Positions 17,117 through 25,443 of a stretch of 64,000 bases of DNA are shown in pieces. Made by a program: the position numbers and the translations under genes. Each line of letters starts with the position of its first letter. The first letter of the stretch is position 1. The notes below the pieces were generated by a model. The model was not told the DNA's origin. It searched no databases and was given only the letters and a program-made list of their open reading frames with translations. Source of the stretch: Marinomonas algicola (GTDB lineage Bacteria; Pseudomonadota; Gammaproteobacteria; Pseudomonadales; Marinomonadaceae); contig NZ_CP061942.1 of the NCBI RefSeq assembly GCF_014805825.1, positions 1-64,000 on the forward strand, read 5' to 3'.

Positions 17117-17561
17117 GGTTATTCATGAAATTTTTACTCTTTTTAGTTACTGGTAGGGGGGATTTAACTTCTTTCAGTGGGTCTTAGCAAACGATGAATA
17201 AGCAAGAAATGCGCATGCTTTAAGGTGTGATATTCAATGTTTGAACGATTGAAATATCTTTAGATTGATCGAAGTTGATAGGGTCATACAATTCACGTAA
17301 AAAACATTACGAATTTTTTACAAAGGCAAAGAATAAATTATCCTTACCAATCGCCTTTAGTTTTTTTACCACCGCTTAAATTTGTTTACCACTAATTGAA
17401 TATTATTCGTCGATTTTCATAGTAGTGGTAAAAAATATCAATGAAATTACCAGTAGAATCACATTAATTTACCAGGAAATTCTCTTACTAATTACCCATA
17501 TAAAAGCGATAAAGGTTATTACCATTATCGGAATCAGTATTATAAATCAAATACTTATGAC
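17117..17561. other. AT-rich intergenic region with repeated TTACCA half-sites
   Basis: No convincing gene. Between 17350 and 17480 there are several copies of a TTTACCA(C/G) motif in both orientations (for example TTTTTACCACCGC, TTTACCACTAATT, GTAGTGGTAAAAA, TTTACCAGG). They may be binding sites for the small helix-turn-helix protein encoded next door. A similar GTGGTAAA motif appears upstream of the TnA transposase. Confidence 0.35.
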
Positions 17562-17897
17562 TTACTTGATAGTGACATCCAAAAATAATTCACTAACGTC
17601 TGTTTCGATTTCTATGCCTCGAAGTTTGATTCTAGAATTAACGCTCGATTTCGAAATACTTACCCGCTCAGCAATTTCTTTTAATGTTAGCAACTCTCCA
17701 TGCAAATAATATCCAAAATTTCTTTTACTCTTTAACACTAAGAGTGCATTTTCTTTTGTTAAAATATCTGTCACGTCACTTTCGACATCGATGGCGTATT
17801 TTTCAATTAGTTTTGCAACTCTAACTTTGCTCATGAAAGGCAAAGAATACAATTGCTTAAGTTGGAGTCTTTGTCCGTTAAAAACATAATATTTCAC
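17562..17897 (-). CDS. Small protein with duplicated helix-turn-helix-like motif
   Basis: 111-aa protein starting at GTG 17897, preceded by an AGGAA ribosome site. Two internally similar halves are visible: the first around LYSLPFMSKVRVAKLIEKY followed by IDVESDVTDI, the second around LTLKEIAERVSISKSSVNSR followed by IEIETDVSEL. The second half has the spacing of a helix-turn-helix. It is probably a small DNA-binding regulator. No named family recognised. An opposing frame over the same DNA is treated as a shadow. Confidence 0.55.
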   Translation of the reverse strand: MKYYVFNGQRLQLKQLYSLPFMSKVRVAKLIEKYAIDVESDVTDILTKENALLVLKSKRNFGYYLHGELLTLKEIAERVSISKSSVNSRIKLRGIEIETDVSELFLDVTIK

Positions 17898-18015
17898 AAC
17901 TAGATTCCTTTTATGATCATCTCAACATATTGACTCATCAAAATTATTCAGTGAAGTGCACAAGGTGTGTAGAGATCATCAGTTCTATGGTTTTTGACTT
18001 TGCCCTTAGGTGAAA

Positions 18016-18249
18016 TTAACCGCCTACAATATTTTTCATGAGAGCGAGTGTTTCGCATTCTGTATGTGACTTACGATATGATGTGATTTGTTCTATTAAC
18101 GCCTCCCCCTTTGCTTTTCTATATTCAGCGGCCAATTCGAATGCTGACATCATGATATTGATTTTTTTGGTGCAGGACTCTGAGGACTCTGCAAACGAAG
18201 GCGAGGTGTACATTAAAGTCATAATTGAAATCATTAATATTTTTTTCAT
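18016..18249 (-). CDS. Small secreted or periplasmic protein
   Basis: 77-aa product with a clear signal peptide: a basic start (MKK), a hydrophobic core (ILMISIMTLMYTS) and an SFAES-type cleavage site near residue 20. The mature part is about 55 residues, helical, with two cysteines (SCTKK and ECETL) that could form a disulfide. Function unknown. It sits in a run of small leftward genes. Confidence 0.6.
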   Translation of the reverse strand: MKKILMISIMTLMYTSPSFAESSESCTKKINIMMSAFELAAEYRKAKGEALIEQITSYRKSHTECETLALMKNIVGG

Positions 18250-18340
18250 ATTTTCATAAGTGCCTAATTGTAGAGTTAAATTGTTTTATATAATTAGAAG
18301 TAGATGTGACTGCGTCTCTTAACTGATTAGAAATTAGCCT

Positions 18341-18607
18341 TTAACTTTTGGGTGGGTGAATGTGGCAATAAAATTCACCAAGGGTAACGTCTTCTAGGTT
18401 GAATTCTTTTATCAGCAAAACGACAAAGTCGGCGTTGTAATGTCCACGATTGATATAGTTGTTAAGGGTAATATGCTCGTTGACAGTCGGTTCCCGTCCA
18501 TACAGCTTCCTAAAGAAAGGCTTCACTCCACCAGCTTGAGATCGCAAGCTTTTTACATAATTACGACCCGGTTCAATAGAACCGTTATCGCCATTCTTAA
18601 CTGCCAT
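18341..18607 (-). CDS. Small hypothetical protein, possibly DUF6471-like
   Basis: 88-aa soluble protein. The central pattern LNNYINRGHYNADFVVLLIKEF followed by LEDVTLGEFY resembles small phage/plasmid proteins of the DUF6471 type, where an INRG segment sits in a helical, possibly DNA-binding fold. The assignment is tentative. The upstream ribosome site is weak (AAGAG). It could be a regulator of the neighbouring small genes. Confidence 0.45.
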   Translation of the reverse strand: MAVKNGDNGSIEPGRNYVKSLRSQAGGVKPFFRKLYGREPTVNEHITLNNYINRGHYNADFVVLLIKEFNLEDVTLGEFYCHIHPPKS

Positions 18608-18656
18608 TTAAACTACTCTTTTGTCGATACATTAAGCATATAAAAAATTCAAAAAT

Positions 18657-18694
18657 AAATCACACATGATTTGTAATTACATCATGTGTGATTT
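18657..18694 (-). terminator. Rho-independent terminator
   Basis: Perfect 14-bp arms (AAATCACACATGAT and its complement) with a 10-base loop, followed on the minus strand by ATTTATTTTTGAATTTTTT. It lies 20 bp after the stop of the minus-strand gene ending at 18714. Confidence 0.8.
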
Positions 18695-18713
18695 AAAGTT
18701 TTATCTTGTGCTG

Positions 18714-19097
18714 TTATTTATTGTACGACGACATAAAAGTTTGATAAAAATCAGCGCAGTAAGCGGCAGTCAGTGACAGTCCGTTGCTTATACCCCAATA
18801 AAAAACATCCGTGAGGGCTTTACTCGTCTTAGGGTCAATTATCAGTGCCACCCTCTCCTTTCTCAATTTTTTGTCTTCATTGATGGTGTCAGCTATCCAT
18901 GAAACAAAATCCACTGAACTATTAATGAAATAGTTGGTACTAGCTCGGTATTCGAGATGAGCTGTTATTAACTGCGGAAATCTTATCTCACAGACAAATA
19001 TGGCAGTTAAGTTGAAATCATTAAAGTTAGTGATAGATACGTGGCTCGACATGACACCGTAGTTGTCATTGTAATATCCGTTTCGCGGTAATGACAC
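18714..19097 (-). CDS. Hypothetical protein next to the iteron array
   Basis: Up to 127 aa if started at ATG 19097, which lies inside the first iteron; the internal ATG at 19052 (MSSHVSITN) gives 112 aa and avoids that overlap. The product is soluble, with a central stretch (SSVDFVSWIADTINEDKKLRKERVALIIDP, quoted in parts) and no recognised domain. If the longer start is used, transcription would begin within the repeats, so binding of the initiator there could repress it. Function unknown. Confidence 0.5.
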   Translation of the reverse strand: MSLPRNGYYNDNYGVMSSHVSITNFNDFNLTAIFVCEIRFPQLITAHLEYRASTNYFINSSVDFVSWIADTINEDKKLRKERVALIIDPKTSKALTDVFYWGISNGLSLTAAYCADFYQTFMSSYNK

Positions 19098-19780
19098 CTA
19101 CCCCTTAAAAAGAAGGTGTCAGGTTCTCCGGGCTCTCATTACCGAAGCAACCGTTTGAAACCACTTTATATGGTGGCCAAAGGCATGAGTTTAGGCATAA
19201 AGCGGCTGATCGTGGTAATGACACCTACTGCTTAAAAAGAAGGTGTCAGGTTTTAGAGGCTCTCATTACCGAAGCAACCGCTTGAAACCGCTAATATGGT
19301 GGCCAAAGGCATGAGTTTAGGCATAAAGCGGCTGATCGTGGTAATGACACCTACTGCTTAAAAAGAAGGTGTCAGGTTTTAGAGGCTCTCATTACCGAAG
19401 CAACCGCTTGAAACCGCTAATATGGTGGTCGAAGGCTCGAAGGCATGAGGTTAGGCATGAAACGGCTGATGGTGGTAATGACACCTACCGCTTAAAAAGA
19501 AGGTGTCAGGTTTTAGAGGCTCTCATTACCGAAGCAACCGCTTGAAACCACTCTATATGGTGGTCAAAGGCATGAGTTTAGTCATGAAACAGCTGATCGT
19601 GGTAATGACACCTACCGATTAAAAAGAAGGTGTCAGGTTTTAGAGGCTCTCATTACCGAAGCAACCGCTTGAAACCACTCTATATGGTGGTCGAAGGCAT
19701 GAGTTTAGTCATGAAACAGCTGATTGTGGTAATGACACCTACCGATTAAAAAGAAGGTGTCAGGTTCTCGGGGTTCTCGT
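19087..19780. repeat. Six-unit array of 127-bp repeats (iterons)
   Basis: Units start with GGTAATGACACCTAC at 19087, 19214, 19340, 19474, 19601 and 19728, with periods of 127, 126, 134, 127 and 127 bp (the fourth interval carries an 8-bp insertion). Each unit pairs the core TGACACCT with its inverse AGGTGTCA across about 19 bp, followed by a constant GCTCTCATTACCGAAGCAACC-like segment. It lies upstream of rep and is best read as initiator-binding copy-control and incompatibility DNA. Confidence 0.85.
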
Positions 19781-19915
19781 TACCGAAGAAACAGCCTGTT
19801 GTCACGTAATTAGGTGAAATAGGCCCAGATCCACTCTAATACTGAGTAATCTGAAGTAAAGGCATCTACTATTTATGACTGAAGGACATAGATTAGGATC
19901 ATAAAATATCTATTT

Positions 19916-20260
19916 GGTAATGACACCTACTATTAAATGAGGCAATGTTCGAGGTTAGTAAAGGTGTCATTACTCATTATAAATGTCTTTCCTGTTGTTT
20001 TTAATAGGTTTTTATTCATACGTTTGTGTTTTTTCAGTCACCATGGACATAGTAATGACACCTACATACGCTATATTCTGTGGAAAGAGTAGGTGTCATT
20101 ACTACACCACTGTAAACGCCCTTTTTTAGTTAATTTCAAGTTTATTTCTTAGACATCAACAGACAATAACCGCCCTGGAGTAGTAATGACACCTTCTTAT
20201 AAGCGTAATGACACCTTCTTATACACGTAATGTCACCTACATCTTTGATAATGACACCTC
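19916..20260. repeat. Second cluster of TGACACCT iterons near the origin
   Basis: The same core recurs at 19916 and 20051, each followed by an inverted copy (about 19958 and 20090), then as direct repeats at about 20182, 20204, 20226 (one mismatch, TGTCACC) and 20247. The last four are spaced about 22 bp, two helical turns, typical of initiator binding in an origin core. Confidence 0.82.
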
Positions 20261-20472
20261 AAAACATTTTTCTTGAAAAAAAAGAGGGAATGTTATTTTC
20301 TCATTATATTTCATATAGATAGAGTGTATACGTTTTAATAATCAGGCCAGTTATCCACTCATATATTATAGATATTAAAAGAACTAATATTGTGAACATA
20401 ATTGAAAAGACACGATATACTATCTACAACTTACTTGCTTTGACAATGAACTAAGCATCGATAATTATTAAC
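20261..20472. other. AT-rich region with DnaA box: candidate replication origin
   Basis: Between the last iteron and rep lies a strongly AT-rich segment. TTATCCACT at 20351-20359 is one mismatch from the DnaA box consensus TTATCCACA. Directly repeated iterons, AT-rich DNA and a DnaA box next to the initiator gene form the usual oriV layout. Confidence 0.65.
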
Positions 20473-22290
20473 GTGTCGATAGAAATAAATACTGAAGTAC
20501 TTAATATGGCATCCATAATCTCAGAAGAACACATCAGAAATAGTCATAAGGCATTAGTACTCCGCGGTAGGCCTTCAGCATATCTGAAAACATTCAGAGC
20601 ACTTCGAGATCAAAAAACTATCTCAACTGGCTTATATGACTTTTTGTACACATGTTGCGAATCGACAGATTCCGAATTAGCTCTTATTGAAGACGAAAAA
20701 TACATCTTGCTCGATCAGACATTGATTGAAAGCTATCTCAGCAAACGCGACCTACCAAGCAGTCGTGGCACATTAGTGCAGCGCTTTAAAGGGCTAGTTG
20801 AAGCAAGGATAGCAGTAGAGGAGGAATGCATTTATAAACATCACCAACGCAGCTATCGGAAAAAAATTTATGTTATTCCACCTCCATTTGAGGTTTCAGG
20901 TCTTATTGAAGACACTAAAGAAGCACCAGCGCCAATATCTGACATTTTAACGCTTCCAACAGCGGTTCATGAAGTTCAGAGGGAGCTTGTCAACTCACAC
21001 ATGTCCCCCTCCCGCGAAGTGATTACAAAGATTCTGAACGATTCAGTAAGCGTATTGGCAAAACCGTGGCTCGTATTAGGACAAGCATGGCGTCAATCTT
21101 CTCGTCATAAATTCAATCGCGAAGACGGGATATCAATCTCCGTAAATAACACTCCCGTAAATATACGCGCTTCTTCAACTAATGACATAGGTGTTGCTAC
21201 GATTGATGAGGACATTCTTGCGCTGACAATCATTACAAATATGATCTTTGAAACCCTCAAGCAACAGATCTCACTAGAAATTCAGCCTTCCAATACATTC
21301 TTCATCGATATTGTAGACGTATGCAGAATTGCCAAAGCGTTCCAAAAAGATAACCCAGACATAAAACCCAGGGAATATTCCGCTGGATCAATTAGAAAGC
21401 AATACGTTAGATCATTGATGCGACTCAACCACACAAACAATCACATCATTATCGGTGACCATGCAAACAGTATCCAAGCTCGACACCTGCTTGGTTTAAG
21501 TGAAAATACAAACTTCTATAACAAAAGGTTTATTACAGAACTTGAGGCACAACTTGATACCATCGAACCAGGTTCTAACGCAGAGCCCCGCTGGTTCAAA
21601 ATCAGCGTAGACTCAGACACTTATAACGGGATGCTAAATGCATTTCAAGACAAGAACAGCTTGCTTGTAATCGCGCATTCAGAGCTGCTTGGCTATACAA
21701 ATAACGGCATCATATTCCTATTATATCAGTTCCTGAATGTACACATAGGGAGGACAAACAAAGAGTCTAACGCTGGATTCAAAACCTTTACTACAACTCA
21801 GTTACATCGTTACCTCGCTCCAAACGGACCAGAAAACACTTTTTCGGAAATCCTTTTGCAGGGTGCAAAAAGCTTATTTTCAAAAGGTACAACTACGGGT
21901 AAATGGAACGATAATGGAGTAAATCAAGTGTGTACTCTTGGATTCCATATGATTTTTCACACAGCTAATTGTGAAATAATATCGAGTATTTTTAGCCGAG
22001 ATCGCGCCGACCGCATAACGGGAGATAAGAGCAAACATAACCGTCTTATCAAAAAACAAATGATCGATTTAAACGGGACCAATGTGGAACTGAAGGCTCA
22101 ATCTGTTTCCCCTTCTCAACAACAGCTCTTTGATAACAGTGAAGAAGCAGCTAGTAATGAGCCAAAACCTCGAAAACCTCGCCCTACTACCGACTCGCAA
22201 TATTTACCAGCTTCAGACGAAGAGCGGCGAAAATTAAATCGTGCTGATGTTAATGAAGCTCTCACTAATATCGAAGATACTAATTGGTGA
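20473..22290 (+). CDS. rep: Putative plasmid replication initiator
   Basis: 605-aa protein directly downstream of the iteron field. I infer that it binds the TGACACCT repeats and opens the origin. The N-terminal 130 residues and the central region (about 250-360, with VDVCRIAKAFQ and SIRKQYVRSLMRL) look like winged-helix DNA-binding domains. The size, the central domain order and the low-complexity basic tail (PKPRKPRPTT) recall RctB, the Vibrio chromosome 2 initiator, but similarity is distant and not established. The start is GTG 20473 or, less upstream, ATG 20506; neither has a strong ribosome site. Confidence 0.7.
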   Translation: MSIEINTEVLNMASIISEEHIRNSHKALVLRGRPSAYLKTFRALRDQKTISTGLYDFLYTCCESTDSELALIEDEKYILLDQTLIESYLSKRDLPSSRGTLVQRFKGLVEARIAVEEECIYKHHQRSYRKKIYVIPPPFEVSGLIEDTKEAPAPISDILTLPTAVHEVQRELVNSHMSPSREVITKILNDSVSVLAKPWLVLGQAWRQSSRHKFNREDGISISVNNTPVNIRASSTNDIGVATIDEDILALTIITNMIFETLKQQISLEIQPSNTFFIDIVDVCRIAKAFQKDNPDIKPREYSAGSIRKQYVRSLMRLNHTNNHIIIGDHANSIQARHLLGLSENTNFYNKRFITELEAQLDTIEPGSNAEPRWFKISVDSDTYNGMLNAFQDKNSLLVIAHSELLGYTNNGIIFLLYQFLNVHIGRTNKESNAGFKTFTTTQLHRYLAPNGPENTFSEILLQGAKSLFSKGTTTGKWNDNGVNQVCTLGFHMIFHTANCEIISSIFSRDRADRITGDKSKHNRLIKKQMIDLNGTNVELKAQSVSPSQQQLFDNSEEAASNEPKPRKPRPTTDSQYLPASDEERRKLNRADVNEALTNIEDTNW

Positions 22291-22711
22291 TCATCCACTA
22301 TCATTAAAATTATGAGCAATAAGATGGTAGCTTTTCAATTTTTGGAGAAACAGAGAAACTGTTATCAGAAGCCAGATCAATTGGTGTTAAGACAGTTCGT
22401 ATTGAACAGTATCAAGCGTTTTATGCCGATGATGAGCAATAAGGTTGGTAACATGATTTTACGTTACTTGGCTTAGTTCTGCATATTGAGTCTCAGCATG
22501 GCTGTACTGAGTTTGATAGGATGGTTCGTACAAAAAAGGTTATGTTCGGCTTGGCTGAACCAGGACAAGCCTGTGCAGTTTGCATGTAGTTCTGGTTATT
22601 GGGTTCGACTCACAGCAATGAGCGTTGTTTTTTCAAGTGATCTTATCGACACAATCTAAAAGATCTGTCTTCGCTGTTGTGATTAATAAACCGTTGGGAG
22701 TAGTTAATTTT
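22291..22711. other. Intergenic segment with a short orphan reading frame
   Basis: No complete gene. A frame at about 22324-22443 encodes a plausible C-terminal fragment (GETEKLLSEARSIGVKTVRI, then EQYQAFYADDEQ, stop) with no start. It is bracketed by imperfect direct repeats of ATGAGCAATAAGRTKGTA at about 22312 and 22432. Probably a gene remnant. Confidence 0.35.
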
Positions 22712-23596
22712 ATGACACTTGAGTCTTTACTTCGAAAGAGCGTTCGATTACGGATCATAGATGAAAGCCAACGTGATGAGATTCTTGCGCTTAAAGGCAC
22801 CTCAAGACCTTGGATGGAAAGACTCTTTGATGTTGCATTGCTAATAATGCCACTATCAGCACTAGGAATACTATGGCACTTGAGTAATGGAGATCGAATT
22901 ACGGGCTTTATTATAGCCCTTGCCTTTTTGACCGCGACTATCTTTGCAAACAAACTACTAAATGAAAAATTCATCAGCTTGCATCTCGTTTGCGCATCAG
23001 CATGCGGATTACTCGCATTGAGTGGCTCTATGATCTTATTACCGACCCTTGTGAGTGACACCAGTGTTGTACTGCCATTATTCTCTACCGGTGCTTTGGG
23101 GGCGTTATGGGCATCTAAGGGCCGCAATAAGCACACACTAATTAAGATAGCTTTTGTTGCTTCGCTGGTGATATCTATTGCATCGTGGCTTGATGCTGCA
23201 AACATCGTAAACACGAGCGCTAGTTACTTAATTGTTTCAACAAGCGTATTTTTTTGCTCGATACTACCATTTAGAAACGGCTTAACCTCGTCCGCCCAAA
23301 TAGTGGGGGCATCATTTTTCATGTTTTCTTTGCTGATTTTCACTTTAGCCGAGGTTGATAACGATGTAATTTCGATAATAATGTGGGGGTTAACAATAGT
23401 GATAGGAGTGGTGCTCAAATCAAGAAACTTAATGTGTGTGGAAAATTTATCGGAGGGCCTTATTGCAGCAGGCTCTTTATGTATGACTGGCACAATAATG
23501 AACGCTGTCATTGATAGAATCGGTTACGGTATACCCGTTGTAGTGATGCTCATGTTTTTGAGTCTTGTGATTGTCGTTATAGTCAAAAAAAGGTGA
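22712..23596 (+). CDS. Multi-pass membrane protein (DUF2157-like layout)
   Basis: About 294 aa when started at ATG 22712, which has a GGGAG sequence upstream; the longer frame begins only with TTG at 22625. The first 45 residues (MTLESLLRKSVRLRIIDESQ, then RDEILAL) are soluble, followed by about nine to ten hydrophobic spans and a short basic end (VKKR). A cytosolic N-terminus ahead of a polytopic integral membrane region is the layout of DUF2157 proteins, though I cannot confirm the family. Substrate and role unknown. Confidence 0.6.
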   Translation: MTLESLLRKSVRLRIIDESQRDEILALKGTSRPWMERLFDVALLIMPLSALGILWHLSNGDRITGFIIALAFLTATIFANKLLNEKFISLHLVCASACGLLALSGSMILLPTLVSDTSVVLPLFSTGALGALWASKGRNKHTLIKIAFVASLVISIASWLDAANIVNTSASYLIVSTSVFFCSILPFRNGLTSSAQIVGASFFMFSLLIFTLAEVDNDVISIIMWGLTIVIGVVLKSRNLMCVENLSEGLIAAGSLCMTGTIMNAVIDRIGYGIPVVVMLMFLSLVIVVIVKKR

Positions 23597-23696
23597 GCTA
23601 TTATTGATACTAAATTTCAGATTAAAAGCAGTGTAATGGAATATGGTTTGTTACGTTTTGGTACAGATTTAATTTATAAATTTTGAGATTTCACAA

Positions 23697-23843
23697 ATGA
23701 TAAAGATCAACCGTAATTTATTTTTTCTAGGGTTACTACCATTACTCTTACCTTTAACCTATGTGGGTGGTTTTATATCGAGAATCCCTTTACATCCTAA
23801 CGTATCCAACAGAAATGAGAAAATAACTCCATCAACCAATTAA
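23697..23843 (+). CDS. Small membrane peptide ORF
   Basis: 48-codon frame with a basic start (MIKINR) and one hydrophobic span (NLFFLGLLPLLLPLTYVGGF), then a polar tail. It may be a small membrane protein or an exported peptide. There is no strong ribosome site, so it may be chance. Confidence 0.35.
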   Translation: MIKINRNLFFLGLLPLLLPLTYVGGFISRIPLHPNVSNRNEKITPSTN

Positions 23844-23880
23844 AGAGATGGGGAATACATGGAAACCTTGATCAACCTAA

Positions 23881-25048
23881 GGAAGATGCGAATAAGTCCT
23901 TCTCATGAGACAATTCATTTTTAACCTTCGAGCTTGACCATGTCACATCAACTCACTTTTGCCGACAGTGAATTCAACAATAAGCGTCGTAAAACACGCA
24001 AAGAAATTTTTCTTTCTCGGATGAATGAGTTGATGCCTTGGGATCAGCTTGAAGCGGTAATTGAACCTTTCTACCCAAAAGCCGGAAAAGGAAGAAGACC
24101 GTATCCGTTGTCCATCATGTTTCGTATTCACTGCATGCAACATTGGTACAACATGAGTGACCCTGCCATGGAGGATGCGCTTTATGAAATCACGTCAATG
24201 CGCTTGTTTTCCGGGCTGTCGCTGGACAGTGCTATTCCTGACCACACGACTATTATGAATTTTAGGCACTTGCTGGAAAAACATAAGCTCTCCCGTCAGC
24301 TATTTAAAGAGGTCAATAAGTGGTTGTCCAGCGCAGGAATTTACTTAAAAGAAGGCACGATTGTCGATGCCACGATCATTGAGGCTGCCAGTTCAACGAA
24401 GAATAAAGCAAAAGCATGCGATCCCGAGATGCACCAGACACAAAAAGGTAAGCAGTGGTTCTTTGGATTAAAAGCTCATATTGGCGTAGACGCTAGAACT
24501 GGCCTAACGCACAGCTTAAGTACGACAGCGGCTAACGTACATGACATCACAGAGACAGAAAATCTGCTTCATGGTGACGAGACTTTTATATCAGCGGATT
24601 CAGGTTATCGGGGCGCGCAAAAACGAGAAGAACTTAAAGACATCAAAGCCGATTGGTTGATTGCTGAGATGCCAAGTAAGGTACGCCTTCTCAAAAAGCA
24701 TCCGAGAATAAACAAGCTACCGATCCAAACGGAATACATTAAAGCCAGCATTCGAGCAAAAGTAGAACACCCATTTCGGATCATAAAGCGTCAGTTTGGT
24801 TTTAGGAAAGTGGTCTATCGAGGTCTTAAAAAGAATGACAACAAACTGGCGATGCTGTTTGCCTTAGCCAATGTGTTTAGGATCGATCAGATGATACGAG
24901 CGGCAAGGGGTTAGTCCGTTCAAAACCCACTTAATAAGGTCAAATTGGCTCACTTAGTTACGAAAAGCACTAAAATGAATGACATATCGTGATTTTTTTC
25001 TCGAATGAAAAAAGTTTAGTGCATTGTGACTTCTTGATCGCAGCTTCC
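23881..25048 (+). mobile_element. IS5-family insertion sequence, divergent copy 3
   Basis: About 1.17 kb with terminal repeats GGAAGATGCGAATAAG and the complement of GGAAGCTGCGATCAAG. Flanks CTAA and TTAA both fit the YTAR target of the IS5 group, differing at one base. It is related to but clearly distinct from the other two IS5 copies. Confidence 0.85.
23934..24914 (+). CDS. IS5-family transposase (divergent)
   Basis: 326-aa DDE transposase sharing the same blocks as the other IS5 enzymes in the window: KRRKTRKEIFLSRMNELMPW, IPDHTTIMNFRHLLEKH, IVDATIIEAASSTKNKAK, ISADSGYRG and KASIRAKVEHPFRI. Differences from copies 1 and 2 are scattered throughout (for example VHDITETENLLHGDET against EHDPNQITELMHGDET), so this is a separate IS species. 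The gene is intact. GTG or ATG near 23934-23940 could serve as the start. Confidence 0.95.
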   Translation: MTMSHQLTFADSEFNNKRRKTRKEIFLSRMNELMPWDQLEAVIEPFYPKAGKGRRPYPLSIMFRIHCMQHWYNMSDPAMEDALYEITSMRLFSGLSLDSAIPDHTTIMNFRHLLEKHKLSRQLFKEVNKWLSSAGIYLKEGTIVDATIIEAASSTKNKAKACDPEMHQTQKGKQWFFGLKAHIGVDARTGLTHSLSTTAANVHDITETENLLHGDETFISADSGYRGAQKREELKDIKADWLIAEMPSKVRLLKKHPRINKLPIQTEYIKASIRAKVEHPFRIIKRQFGFRKVVYRGLKKNDNKLAMLFALANVFRIDQMIRAARG

Positions 25049-25144
25049 TTAAAGCTCTGACAGCAATTTGCCCATACCGCTATACTGTAAGACATAGCTA
25101 TCCTGATAATGAATGCAACACGGAGACTTACAATGGACTCTATT

Positions 25145-25180
25145 GGGGTTTTGCGCCCATCCCCTCGAAATTAACCTTAG
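25145..25180 (+). repeat. Left terminal inverted repeat of TnA
   Basis: Starts GGGGTTTTGCGCCCATCC and runs to ACCTTAG. It pairs with 52999-53034 with a single mismatch and is preceded by the CTATT target duplication. Confidence 0.95.
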
Positions 25181-25195
25181 CTTGAATTTTCACGC

Positions 25196-25230
25196 TTAGA
25201 GTAACTTTTCGTACCATTGGACTTCACCCC
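25196..25230. repeat. Degenerate Tn3-type terminal repeat inside the left end of TnA
   Basis: TTAGAGTAACTTTTCGTACC, then ATTGGACTTCACCCC, closely resembles the TnB terminal repeat read inward (TTAGCGTACGTTTTCGTTCC, then GTTGGACTTCAAACCCC). It sits 16 bp inside the left TnA end and may be a relic of an earlier element or a former TnA end. Confidence 0.55.
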
Positions 25231-25302
25231 TTGAATAACACAGTTTGTATTATTTAACCCATCCCATCGAAATCGGCATTAGTATTCATAAGCAACATTA
25301 CC

Positions 25303-25337
25303 AAGTGGTAAACTCTCTCAAGAAAAGTTTACCACTT
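25303..25337. promoter_or_regulatory. Inverted repeat upstream of TnA tnpA (candidate operator)
   Basis: Perfect 11-bp arms AAGTGGTAAAC (25303-25313) and GTTTACCACTT (25327-25337). A further half-site GCTGGTAAACTT follows near 25379. The position 107 bp ahead of tnpA suggests transcriptional control. Confidence 0.55.
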
Positions 25338-25443
25338 TAGGAGCTTAAATCAGTATTTTGGTAGTGTTTAGTAGTGAGCTGGTAAACTTTAATCTCATTG
25401 ATTAAGGTATGGTTATTAAAAATAACAAGAAAGGCTTGCCACT

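Noticed and set aside
17425..17709. Plus-strand frame of 94 codons
   Set aside because: It opposes the 111-aa helix-turn-helix-like gene, which has a better ribosome site and internal motif duplication. The plus-strand product is Ile/Thr-rich AT-driven sequence.
19087..19780. 127-bp repeats considered as CRISPR or satellite DNA
   Set aside because: The whole unit repeats, with no variable spacers, and the embedded TGACACCT cores continue toward rep, as expected of iterons.
22633..23214. Minus-strand frame of 193 codons
   Set aside because: It is antisense to the polytopic membrane protein gene, and the product has no start signal or recognisable features.
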